This document shows, piece after piece, positions 25,622-33,588 of a DNA stretch of 64,000 nt. Position 1 is the first letter of the stretch, and the number at the start of each line of letters is the position of its first letter. A model generated the notes under the pieces. The model saw only the letters and a program-made list of their open reading frames with translations. It had not been told where the DNA came from and did not search any database. The stretch covers positions 1-64,000 of the forward strand of contig JAFAFL010000128.1 in NCBI GenBank assembly GCA_023423535.1. The letters run 5' to 3'. This DNA is from Pseudomonadota bacterium. GTDB taxonomy: Bacteria; Myxococcota; Myxococcia; Myxococcales; Myxococcaceae. Made by a program: the position numbers and the translations under genes.

Positions 25622-26851
25622 TCACGCGGCGGCGCGTCGGTCTTCCATCCGAGCCAGGTGGCGGTCCAACGTCTCGAGGAATCCCGGAGGAAAGCGAAGA
25701 GAGCCCTTGCGTGCGCGGCTGAGGAACCCAGCGGTTGCTTTTGCGGAAAGCAAGCTGACCGGATGCTTCAGGAACTCGGTCAGGGGAGGACGCTCTTTGT
25801 AGATGGGAAAGGCGGAGACGTCGCTCGTGAAGCGTCCAGCCCCGACGTTCCATCCGACGCGCGGCCAAGATCGTCCCGGCTCGATGCGCGCGACCGATTC
25901 AGGCTCGGTGAAGATGCCTGGCCGCGCCAAACGCTGGCCAAGCCACTCGAAGACGTCCACCGTCACTGCGTTTCCGACGAGCTTCCAGCGGTGACCGCGC
26001 TTGGCGACCTCGAGGGCGGGTGCCGTCCAGTCTTCCGCGAACCCCTGCATTCTCTCTGCATCGCGCACGTCGGGCGTACCGACGACGCCGTCTGGGAAGA
26101 TGATTGCTGGTGACGATGGGATCCCGATTGTGGAACCGCCCTTGAGGGTGGGAACCGCGTCGACTGCCCATCCGAGCCCACGAATGCCTTCCGTCCAGTA
26201 GAAGCCGCAGGCGACATCGGGGTACCCGGCGCTCGTAGCGGGGGCTCCAACGTCGTCCGCCAGCAGCACATGGCGAGGATCCTCGTCCAGGGCTGCGACG
26301 AAGATGACGCGCTCGCGTCGCTGCGGGACTCCGAAGGCGCGGGAGTCCACCACCCGATACGCCCACTTGTAGCCGTAGTGCTCCAGGGCAGAGACGATCA
26401 CCTCGAGGGCTTCGCCTCGAGCCAACTGCAGCATGAAGGGGACGTTCTCGAGAACGATCAGCGGCGTCTTCGCCTTCGATACGAGCCGGAAGACCTCTCC
26501 GACGAGCCCGGACCGGGCGCCGGTGATGCCCCGCGTTTTTCCGGCCTGGCTGAGGTCCTGACAGGGGAACCCCGCCGTCACGAGCTCGGTCTCCGGAGGC
26601 AGCGTTTCGAGAAAACAAACGTCGTCATGCAGAGGAACGTGGGGAAGCCTCGCACTTAGAACCGCGCGCGCTCCCGGCTCGATTTCGCACGCCAGTGCGG
26701 CAGTGTGCCCGGCCCGCGCAAGGCCGAGTTCGATACCGCCGATGCCCGCGAACAGCCCCGCAACGGCAAGCCTGCGGCCGTCACCCGTCCCGCTTCGTCC
26801 CGCTTGTGCCTGCCCCGTCTCCCCGACCCGCTTTGCCACGTCGACCTCCAC
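25622..26851 (-). CDS. DNA (cytosine-5) methyltransferase
   Basis: A 409-residue modification enzyme. Motif I is AGLFAGIGGIELGL, motif IV is GFPCQDLSQ with catalytic Cys97, motif VI is LENVPFML, motif VIII is PQRRERVIF, and motif X is KLVGNAVTVDVFEWLG. The target-recognition region lies between about 210 and 280 and its specificity is not readable. The C-terminal 120 residues after motif X are an extension. GTG 26851 is the start. It shares a 74-nt divergent promoter gap with the HNH endonuclease. Confidence 0.95.
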   Translation of the reverse strand: MEVDVAKRVGETGQAQAGRSGTGDGRRLAVAGLFAGIGGIELGLARAGHTAALACEIEPGARAVLSARLPHVPLHDDVCFLETLPPETELVTAGFPCQDLSQAGKTRGITGARSGLVGEVFRLVSKAKTPLIVLENVPFMLQLARGEALEVIVSALEHYGYKWAYRVVDSRAFGVPQRRERVIFVAALDEDPRHVLLADDVGAPATSAGYPDVACGFYWTEGIRGLGWAVDAVPTLKGGSTIGIPSSPAIIFPDGVVGTPDVRDAERMQGFAEDWTAPALEVAKRGHRWKLVGNAVTVDVFEWLGQRLARPGIFTEPESVARIEPGRSWPRVGWNVGAGRFTSDVSAFPIYKERPPLTEFLKHPVSLLSAKATAGFLSRARKGSLRFPPGFLETLDRHLARMEDRRAAA

Positions 26852-26925
26852 CGCGCCGCTTCTAGCAGATGGGGCTGACGCGACGATGTTGCGGGACCGG
26901 CAACCGGCCAGGCATCCTGGAGCGG

Positions 26926-27813
26926 ATGGCGAATGCGGTGTTCACCCTCTCCGAGAGCAGTGCCTACGACGACATCGCCGAGGAGCGGTATCACTTCCCT
27001 CGGACGTACTTGCGGCAGGTGGAGCAGGCAGTCGGGGACTGGATCGTCTACTACGAACCCCGGCGCATTCGCGGCTCGTCCGACTCGAGCGGACGCCAGG
27101 CGTACTTCGCGATCGCGCGCGTGCTCCGCGTTCGGCCCGATGCGGCCCGTGCAGAGCACTTCTATGCCGACGTCGAGGGCTACCTCGAGTTCGATGACGC
27201 AGTGCCCTTTCGAATCGGGGATCAAACGCTGGAGCCGATCCTGACGAAGCTCGATGGAAGCACGAACAAGGGCGCCTTCGGCCGAGCGGTGCGGCTGCTG
27301 CCGCCTGCTGCATTCGAACTGATCGTGCGGCTTGGCTTGAGGCGCGAAGCGGATCCGTGGGACCGGCTGCACTCTGCGGCAGCGGAAGAAGCCTCCGAGT
27401 TCCCAGAGCGTCCGCTCGTGATTCAGTTGCTGGAACGCCCCTTTCGCGACAGGGCATTCCGTCGACATGTGCGGGAGGCTTATCGAGACACTTGTGCCGT
27501 CTCCGGGCTACGTCTCATCAACGGAGGCGGCCGGCCCGAGGTTCGTGCTGCCCACATCGTGCCGGTGGAAGAGAGCGGGCCAGATTCGGTGCGGAACGGA
27601 CTTGCGTTGACCGGGACCGTCCACTGGATGTTCGCGCGCGGCTTCATCTCCGTCTCCGACGGCTACGAGATTCTCGTAGCTGACGGGGCGGTTCCCGAAG
27701 AACTGCGGCGGCTGGTGCCCGCCGGTCGTCATCTTCGGCTGCCGGCGCGACCGGAGTGGCGACCGCATCCGAAGTACCTCCAGTGGCACCGGAGGAACCG
27801 CTTCAAGGGCTGA
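26926..27813 (+). CDS. HNH endonuclease, probable restriction partner
   Basis: A 295-residue protein with an N-terminal beta-rich recognition-type domain (YHFPRTYLRQVEQAVGDWIVYYEPRR) and a C-terminal HNH nuclease: CAVSGLRL, VRAAHIVP, then SVRNGLALTGTVHWMFARGFI. The His, Asn and His are all present. This layout is common in restriction enzymes paired with 5mC methyltransferases, and the divergent gene is one. ATG 26926 has GGAG just upstream and removes an unconserved leader. Confidence 0.82.
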   Translation: MANAVFTLSESSAYDDIAEERYHFPRTYLRQVEQAVGDWIVYYEPRRIRGSSDSSGRQAYFAIARVLRVRPDAARAEHFYADVEGYLEFDDAVPFRIGDQTLEPILTKLDGSTNKGAFGRAVRLLPPAAFELIVRLGLRREADPWDRLHSAAAEEASEFPERPLVIQLLERPFRDRAFRRHVREAYRDTCAVSGLRLINGGGRPEVRAAHIVPVEESGPDSVRNGLALTGTVHWMFARGFISVSDGYEILVADGAVPEELRRLVPAGRHLRLPARPEWRPHPKYLQWHRRNRFKG

Positions 27814-27881
27814 TGCTTCGGCCACGGGCCTCATGGCCACCGACATGGTTCTTTGAACGCCACGTGCGATACATCGGCGGC

Positions 27882-28088
27882 ATGTCTAGGAGGAAGACGA
27901 CCATCCAGGTCGATGAAGAGGAACCCGCCCTGCCTGAGCAGACTGCACAGCGGTGCAGCCTGGCGAAGCTCACGCGCGTGTTGACGCGCCACCTCGAGGC
28001 CCACAGCCGGCGCGCGAAGAGCATCGGTGCTGGGAGGAGCGGCCGCGGGGACTTGTCCGAGCGCGCAGAGGAGTTGCTCTACGGGTGA
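27882..28088 (+). CDS. Orphan ribbon-helix-helix antitoxin-like protein
   Basis: A 68-residue protein. The start RRKTTIQVDEE is a ribbon strand, SLAKLTRVLTRHLEA matches the helix of VapB-type antitoxins, and the tail GAGRSGRGDLSERAEELLYG is the toxin-binding end seen in that group. The linker between strand and helix has two Pro and looks shortened. No PIN toxin follows, because the next gene is on the other strand 36 bases away. It is probably a remnant at the island edge. Confidence 0.5.
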   Translation: MSRRKTTIQVDEEEPALPEQTAQRCSLAKLTRVLTRHLEAHSRRAKSIGAGRSGRGDLSERAEELLYG

Positions 28089-28124
28089 GCCGCGCACGGG
28101 CTGCGACGCCGGCCTGAGGCGCGT

Positions 28125-31100
28125 CTACGACCCCGGTACGGGAGCGCTCTTCTCGTTTCCTGTACGGCTGACCGGCTTCGGCTGCGTCCAGATCCACGCC
28201 AGGCGCCAGCGCTCCCTCTCGCCCTGTCGCTCCCTGCCGAGCGCCCCGGTGAGGACCTGCCAGCGCAGGTGGTCGGGGTGGTAGCTCTCCACGTCGACCA
28301 GCGGGAAGAGGTGGTAGCTCCAGCTCTCGCCGCGCTCGGTCTGGCCGCGCGACCACATGGCGTTGAGGAAGAGGTGGGTCGTCTCCTCCGGGGTCTGGTA
28401 GCGCCAGTAGAGCGGGAACACGGTTGTGAGCCGCGTGCCCTTCTCCCTGTTGCGCACGTCCCACCAGAAGGGGAACACCACGCGCGCATCGCTCTGGGGT
28501 CCCTTCAGGTGCCAGTAGAGCCCGGCGACGACGGTGCGCTGGTGCAGCGGCGTCTTCGAGTGCACCACCAGCGGTGAGAGGAAGCGCGTCTCGCCGGGTC
28601 CCCTCTGCAGATCGAACAGCGGCAGCACGGTCAGTCGGGAGCGCGTCGCATCCCGCCGGTGGAAGACGAAGGGCACCGCGTAGTCCCACGCCACGTCCCC
28701 CTCGCGGCCGCGGAAGTAGAAGGGGACGACGCCGAAGGTCTTCTTCCCGAGGCGCTCGCGCCAGTACACGTTGCCGATGACGGTGGTCTCGCTCAGCGCA
28801 TCACCCCACTGCCAGTAGAGCGGCGGCACGAACGTGTGATGCGCCGTCATCCCTCGCGAGGAGAAGAAGAAGGGCACCACGTTCATCCGCGAGCCCTGGG
28901 CGGTGCGCTCGTGAAACGCGTTGAGCAGGTAGGTGCGCTCCCACCCGTCTGGTCCATCGATGCCGTCGTGGAAGAAGAGCAGCGGCGGGACGTACGTGTG
29001 GTGTCGGTCTCGCAAGCGTCCGTGGAAGAGGAGCGGGAACACGGTGAGCTCGCGCTCGCCCGGCGCGGTGCGCAGGTACACGTTGCCGGCGATCGTCGTC
29101 GTCTCGCGTCCATCGCCCCAGCTCCAGTAGAGCGGCGGCACGAAGGTGCGCTCCTTCCCCGGCGAACGGTGCACGTGCGCGAACGGAACCGAGGTCAGCG
29201 TGAAGCCGTCTTCGCGCTTGCGGTACACGGTGTTCGCGACCCAGGTGGTGGACTCGACTCCACCGCGCGCGTTCGTCTCGGAGACGTGCGCGGCGAGCAG
29301 CGGCGGCACCACGGTGTAGCGCGTGCGCGGCGTCTCGCCCGTGAAGAGGAAGGGGAACACCGCGAGGTGCTTCTCGCGCTCGGCGGGACGTTCCGCCCAC
29401 AGCACGTTGCCGGCCACGGTCGTCGTCCCCCGCTCGTCGCCCCAGCGCCAGTAGAGCGGCGCCAAGAAGGTGCGGTGCTCTCGCGGCGACCGGTGCACGT
29501 GCAGCAGCGGAAACGAGGTCAGCGTGAAGCCGTCCTCGCGGCGCCGGTAGAGGGTGTTCACCGCGAAGGTCGTCTCCTCGCGTCCATCGCCCGAATGCCA
29601 GGTCAGCAGCGGCGGCAGGAGCAGCCGGTGCCGTTCGCCCTCGCGCCACGAATAGAAGAGCGGGAAGGAGAGCGCGGTGTGTCCGTCGCGGCGCGTCTCG
29701 ATGAACGTGTTCACCGCGTGCAGGCGCGTTCGGTCCAGGCGCTCGTTGCGGCCCCGATACAAGAGCAGCGGCGGCACGAGGTCGTAGCGGCCGGTCGCGT
29801 CTCGTCCTCCGAACCAGAGGGGGAACACGCCTGCGTGCCAGCCCTCGCGCGTCTGGAGGTGGTAGCCGGGCACGAAGAGCGCGGTGCGCGTGCGGTCCCC
29901 ATCCCCCCAGCGCGCGAAGAGCGGCAGCACGACGTCGTAGACGCGGTCACCGTGCCGGCCGCCGAAGTAGAGCGGCGCGAGCCCGAACGCGCGGCCCTCC
30001 TTCGTCTCGCGGAGGAAGGCAGTGCCGAGCACGGTCGTCGTCTCGTCGCCGTCGCCCCACCGCCAGAAGAGCGGCGGCACGAGGAGGTGATGGCTCTCGC
30101 TGCGACGCCCCGACCACACCAGCGGGAAGAACCGGAAGGTGTGTCCGTCCTCGCGCAGCTGCACGTACGTGTTGGCGACGAGCGTGGACTCCGTCTCTCC
30201 ATCGCCGCCGTGCCAGAAGAGCAGCGGGGGCACGAGCGTGTAGTGACTGCGCCCTTCGCGCCCGGCGAAGGCGAACGGAAACGAGGTGAAGGTGAAGCCG
30301 TCCGCGCGGCGCTCGAGATACGTCTGCACCGCGAAGAGGCTCTCGGTCCCACGCGCCTTGTCCGCGCGGCGGAAGGCGAGCAGCGGCGGCACCACGTCGG
30401 TGCGCACGCCCGCGGCCTCGTGCGAGATCCACAGCGGCGGCAACAAGCGGGTGCGCGTGGCGGGGTTGAACGTCTCCCGATCGAAGTAGAGCCCCGCCCA
30501 CAGCGTCCGGCTCTGCGGCGTGCGCACGTGCGCAAAGAGCGGCGCCACGTCGTACTGCCATGCCTCTTCCGGCGCTCGGCCCTTCGATCGTCCGCGGAAG
30601 TAGAACGGCACCACGCCCACGTCGCGCCGCGAAGGCACCTCGCGCACGTACACGTTGCCGGCGATCGTCAGCGCGCGATCCCCGGATGTATCGCTTTCGC
30701 GATGCACGAGCAGCAGCGGCGCCACGCCGAAGGTGAAGCCGGTCGTCCGCCTCTGCAGTCCGCCGATGGCCGCCCAGGTGGTCTCGGTGCCGGTCTCCCC
30801 GTCGCCGCCGTGGAAGAAGAGCAGCGGCGGCACCAGCGTGTAGTGGTCGCCGCCCTCCTCCTGGCCGGTGAAGACGAAGGGCACCGACGCGAGGCGGAAC
30901 GCGCTCTCCGTTGCGCGGATGAAGGTGTTCCCCGCCAGCAGCTCCCAGCCCCCCTCAGCGAGCTCGCGACGGTAGAAGAGCAGCGGAGGCACCGCGTCGT
31001 AGCGCAGGCCGCCGGAGGTCTCGCCGCTGAACCAGAGCGGCACCACGCCCATGTGCCACGACGACGGCGTGCGCCGGCCGAAGAAGGGGAACGCGATCGT

Positions 31101-32231
31101 GGTGAGTGTCTCGCCGTCGTTGCTGCCCCAGCGCCACAAGAGCGGGGGAACGAGACTGTAGAAGCCCCGCTCGTCCTCGCCGGAGAAGTAGAAGGGCACC
31201 ACCGCGAAGCGACGCGCGCCCTCGCGCTCCCGCCAGAGCACGTTGCCTGCGAGCGTGGTGGTGGTCGAGCCGTCGCCCCAGCGCCAGTAGAGCGGTGGCA
31301 CGAAGGTGTGATGCCGTCCGGTCACCCCGTCGCGGCCGGAGAAGTAGAAGGGGACGACGCCGGTGGAGTGGCCGTCGCGGTCGCGCGCGTGCCAGCCGAA
31401 GGGGAAGACCGTCAGCGCCTCCTCCGGGCTCTCGCGCCGGTAGAAGAGCAGCGGCGGCACCAGCTGATAGCGACGGGCGCCTCCACCGGGCAGCGCGCGC
31501 GCGCCGGCGAAGTAGAGGGGCGCCACGCCCGCGTCCCACGACTCGCCCTCCTGTGTTTTCAACGCCGTGCGGAACGCCGGTCCGCCGATCCACGTGTCCC
31601 GCTTCCCGTCACCCCACGACCAGTAGAGCGGCGGCACGAAGGTGTGGTGCGCGCCGGTCCGTTCGTCGCGGCCCCAGAACGCGAATGGAGCGACCGCACC
31701 GCCTCGCCAGAGGACCGGGCCGTCGGCTGTCTCGCGCTCGCGCATCGACCAGAAGAAGGGAAAGAGGACGTCGGTGTCGGCGAGCCGGTCGCGCCGCGAG
31801 AAGTACGTGAGCACCAGCCGCGCGGTGCCCTCCTCGTCGATGCGGTGGCCGTAGAGCGGCGTGACGAGCGTCCGGCTCCGGGGCGCGCAGTGGTCGAGGA
31901 AGAGCGGCGCCACCAGCCGCGTCCGCGTGCCCTCGTCGTGGTCCGACACGCGCAGATAGAGCAGGCCCGCCCAGGTGAAGGTGCGCTCGGCGTTGGTGAG
32001 GAAGAGGGGCGGAAACTTCGGCGCGCTCGGGCGGAAGGCGTCGGGGTCCGCGCGGATGGCCTCGATGCGCGCGACGCGTGCTCGCTCCTCCGGCGTGATG
32101 CAGTCGAAGAGGGGAGGCTCGACCGGTTCCGCCCCCGCGCTCACCAGCGACGCGAACAGGGCCGCCACCGCGAGGGCACGCGGCGCCTGCGAACGGCTGA
32201 TCGGCGAGCGGCTGGGCCTCGAGCAGGGCAT
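28125..32231 (-). CDS. Giant tandem-repeat secreted protein, probable envelope structure
   Basis: A 1,368-residue protein made of roughly 24 imperfect units of 45-60 residues. Each unit has a VPPLYWRWGDG-type motif, then TTT-x-x-GN and a second motif such as VVPFYFSGRD. Aromatics and Arg/Asp alternate as in beta-hairpins. A signal peptide is predicted after ATG 32231 (about residues 16-36, ending SAGA); ATG 32279 is an alternative and neither has a strong ribosome site. The pattern suggests a long beta-solenoid or barrel at the surface. I know no assigned function. Several Asp/Gly-rich turns could bind calcium. Confidence 0.7.
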   Translation of the reverse strand: MPCSRPSRSPISRSQAPRALAVAALFASLVSAGAEPVEPPLFDCITPEERARVARIEAIRADPDAFRPSAPKFPPLFLTNAERTFTWAGLLYLRVSDHDEGTRTRLVAPLFLDHCAPRSRTLVTPLYGHRIDEEGTARLVLTYFSRRDRLADTDVLFPFFWSMRERETADGPVLWRGGAVAPFAFWGRDERTGAHHTFVPPLYWSWGDGKRDTWIGGPAFRTALKTQEGESWDAGVAPLYFAGARALPGGGARRYQLVPPLLFYRRESPEEALTVFPFGWHARDRDGHSTGVVPFYFSGRDGVTGRHHTFVPPLYWRWGDGSTTTTLAGNVLWREREGARRFAVVPFYFSGEDERGFYSLVPPLLWRWGSNDGETLTTIAFPFFGRRTPSSWHMGVVPLWFSGETSGGLRYDAVPPLLFYRRELAEGGWELLAGNTFIRATESAFRLASVPFVFTGQEEGGDHYTLVPPLLFFHGGDGETGTETTWAAIGGLQRRTTGFTFGVAPLLLVHRESDTSGDRALTIAGNVYVREVPSRRDVGVVPFYFRGRSKGRAPEEAWQYDVAPLFAHVRTPQSRTLWAGLYFDRETFNPATRTRLLPPLWISHEAAGVRTDVVPPLLAFRRADKARGTESLFAVQTYLERRADGFTFTSFPFAFAGREGRSHYTLVPPLLFWHGGDGETESTLVANTYVQLREDGHTFRFFPLVWSGRRSESHHLLVPPLFWRWGDGDETTTVLGTAFLRETKEGRAFGLAPLYFGGRHGDRVYDVVLPLFARWGDGDRTRTALFVPGYHLQTREGWHAGVFPLWFGGRDATGRYDLVPPLLLYRGRNERLDRTRLHAVNTFIETRRDGHTALSFPLFYSWREGERHRLLLPPLLTWHSGDGREETTFAVNTLYRRREDGFTLTSFPLLHVHRSPREHRTFLAPLYWRWGDERGTTTVAGNVLWAERPAEREKHLAVFPFLFTGETPRTRYTVVPPLLAAHVSETNARGGVESTTWVANTVYRKREDGFTLTSVPFAHVHRSPGKERTFVPPLYWSWGDGRETTTIAGNVYLRTAPGERELTVFPLLFHGRLRDRHHTYVPPLLFFHDGIDGPDGWERTYLLNAFHERTAQGSRMNVVPFFFSSRGMTAHHTFVPPLYWQWGDALSETTVIGNVYWRERLGKKTFGVVPFYFRGREGDVAWDYAVPFVFHRRDATRSRLTVLPLFDLQRGPGETRFLSPLVVHSKTPLHQRTVVAGLYWHLKGPQSDARVVFPFWWDVRNREKGTRLTTVFPLYWRYQTPEETTHLFLNAMWSRGQTERGESWSYHLFPLVDVESYHPDHLRWQVLTGALGRERQGERERWRLAWIWTQPKPVSRTGNEKSAPVPGS

Positions 32232-32433
32232 GGGCGGTCCGGCGGTTCGACAGCCCGACCATCGCCCCCGGTTCCACATCGCGCAATGGAGGCGCTCCTC
32301 CCTCTCGCGCACCCGCTGCGCTCGGCGCACGCCTCCGCCGCAAAGGGTGCGCTGCCGGTGGCCTCCGCGCGGGCCGTCTCATTCAGTGAGGCTCATGGCA
32401 AGTGCCTTGCAAATAAGAGCTGCGAATCAGAAA
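32232..32433. other. Upstream region of the repeat protein
   Basis: No gene is supported here. A short inverted repeat GCAAG/CTTGC lies near 32398-32410. The promoter of the minus-strand repeat gene and the start of the plus-strand RNA candidate should both lie in or near this stretch. Confidence 0.35.
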
Positions 32434-32681
32434 CCTCCCCACGAGGGACTCGCAAGGAGGACGGGCAGAGCGTCGTACAGGCGCGCGGCGATGGCGCTTC
32501 GACAATTCATGTATCCCGGCTGCGCGGAGACGCGCGGCAACTGTCTGTCCATCCGGCAGACGCGAAGTGAGACAGGTTCGAAAAGGTTTGCCTGGTCCGG
32601 TCAAACGGACATTCGTCGCCACAGGCAAACCGACAGGGCGGCGCGGGATCCCATGGTGGGGTTCCGCGCCGTCGTGTTTTT
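32434..32681 (+). ncRNA. Unassigned structured RNA (sRNA or leader) ending in a terminator
   Basis: A chain of perfect or near-perfect hairpins on the plus strand. CCTCC/GGAGG (32434-32460) encloses CGAG-GGA-CTCG. GCTGCGCG/CGCGCGGC (32519-32538) is closed by a GAGA (GNRA) tetraloop. CTGTCT/AGACAG spans 32541-32575. GGTTTGCCTG/CAGGCAAACC (32585-32631) encloses GTCCG/CGGAC. The terminator follows. No coding potential is evident. It could be a free small RNA or an attenuating leader of the gene at 32777. I found no match to tmRNA, RNase P, SRP, c-di-GMP, TPP or cobalamin signatures that I know. The 5' end is not defined. Confidence 0.5.
32639..32681 (+). terminator. Strong intrinsic terminator
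   Basis: A 15-bp stem (32639-32653 with 32657-32671, two G-U pairs, TGG loop) is followed by TTTTT at 32677-32681. It points along the plus strand only and ends the structured RNA candidate, 95 nt before the next start codon. Confidence 0.85.
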
Positions 32682-32776
32682 GCGGCCCGGCCCGGCCCTC
32701 CCGGCCTTCCTGGCGAGCAAGCACAGACGCGCCCGGCCTGCGCCAGAGGCACGTCCCTTGCGTGGCGCGGCTGACA

Positions 32777-33517
32777 ATGATTCGCAAAATCACCGCTGCC
32801 AGCCTCCTTGTCTGGAGCTCGGCCTCCTTTGCCGCGCACCCGCTCGCCACCGACGACGTGGGGACGCAGGAACGCGGTCTGGTGGAGTGGGAGGCCTCCG
32901 CGTACGCCGCGCCGGGAGACGCCTCGCCCGCGGCGGCGACATTGCTCGGAATGGGGCTCGCGGCGCACGTCGGCCTCGGCGAGCGGGTGGCGGTAGGCGC
33001 GGGCCTGCTGCATCACGGGCCGGTGGGTCCCGCGAGCTGGGCGGGTCAGCTCGACCTCACCGCCGACCTCAAGTGGCGGCTCTTCGAGTTCGGCCCCGGC
33101 GGCGAACGAGGCGGCTTTGCTCTCCGCTTCGACTATGCGGCGCCCACCGGCTTCGACGCGCGTGCGTTCGGCCACGGGCTCGGCGCGAGGGCGGTGCTCA
33201 CCCTCCAGAAGGGGCCGCTGGAGTACCACCTCAACGCGGGGCTCCAGCGCAGCGGGCTCGGCGCGACCGAGGGCACCGGCGAGTGGCTGACGACCGTGGG
33301 CAACGCGGTCGGCTTCCAGGTCCGTTCGGACATGCGGGTACTGATGGAGGCCGGGGTGCAGAAGGGAGTCGGCGAGCCCTCCTTCACCGCGCTCGGCGCC
33401 GTGCAGTGGCAGCCGAGCGACGGCGTCATCGTCAGCGCCGGAGCGGACCCCGCGTGGTCGCTCGCGCAGAGCGCCGCGTGGACCACCGCGCTCGGGTTGA
33501 CCTTCACCGCGCCCTGA
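32777..33517 (+). CDS. Outer-membrane transporter-like beta-barrel protein (MetA-pathway type)
   Basis: A 246-residue protein with a signal peptide ending SFA and a mature N-terminus AHPLATDDVGTQERG, the signature of barrels annotated as 'MetA-pathway of phenol degradation'. Alternating hydrophobic strands and a final strand TTALGLTFTAP follow. Relatives are small outer-membrane channels of unclear substrate. ATG 32777 is chosen because it sits right before the signal peptide. Its leader contains the terminator at 32639-32681, so expression may depend on readthrough or on a promoter within the 95-nt gap. Confidence 0.65.
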   Translation: MIRKITAASLLVWSSASFAAHPLATDDVGTQERGLVEWEASAYAAPGDASPAAATLLGMGLAAHVGLGERVAVGAGLLHHGPVGPASWAGQLDLTADLKWRLFEFGPGGERGGFALRFDYAAPTGFDARAFGHGLGARAVLTLQKGPLEYHLNAGLQRSGLGATEGTGEWLTTVGNAVGFQVRSDMRVLMEAGVQKGVGEPSFTALGAVQWQPSDGVIVSAGADPAWSLAQSAAWTTALGLTFTAP

Positions 33518-33588
33518 CACCCACACCGGCGCCGACGTGCGCAAAGAAACCACAGTAACTCGAGGAGCCCTCCGTCCGACAAGCTCAC

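Noticed and set aside
28125..32231. CRISPR array or DNA tandem repeats
   Set aside because: The repetition is at protein level with variable DNA units of about 135-180 bases, with no identical short repeats and spacers.
28659..32570. A 1,303-codon open frame antisense to the repeat protein
   Set aside because: High GC and the repetitive codon pattern of the minus-strand gene keep the opposite frame open. Its translation is Arg/Pro/Val-rich with no domain or start signal.
32575..32600. tRNA or tmRNA T-arm suggested by GGTTCGAAAAGG
   Set aside because: No pairing partner or CCA end and no acceptor stem around it.
32585..32640. c-di-GMP (GEMM) riboswitch suggested by GGCAAACC
   Set aside because: The second conserved half (GGGACGCAAAGC) is absent on both strands; the motif is part of a simple inverted repeat.
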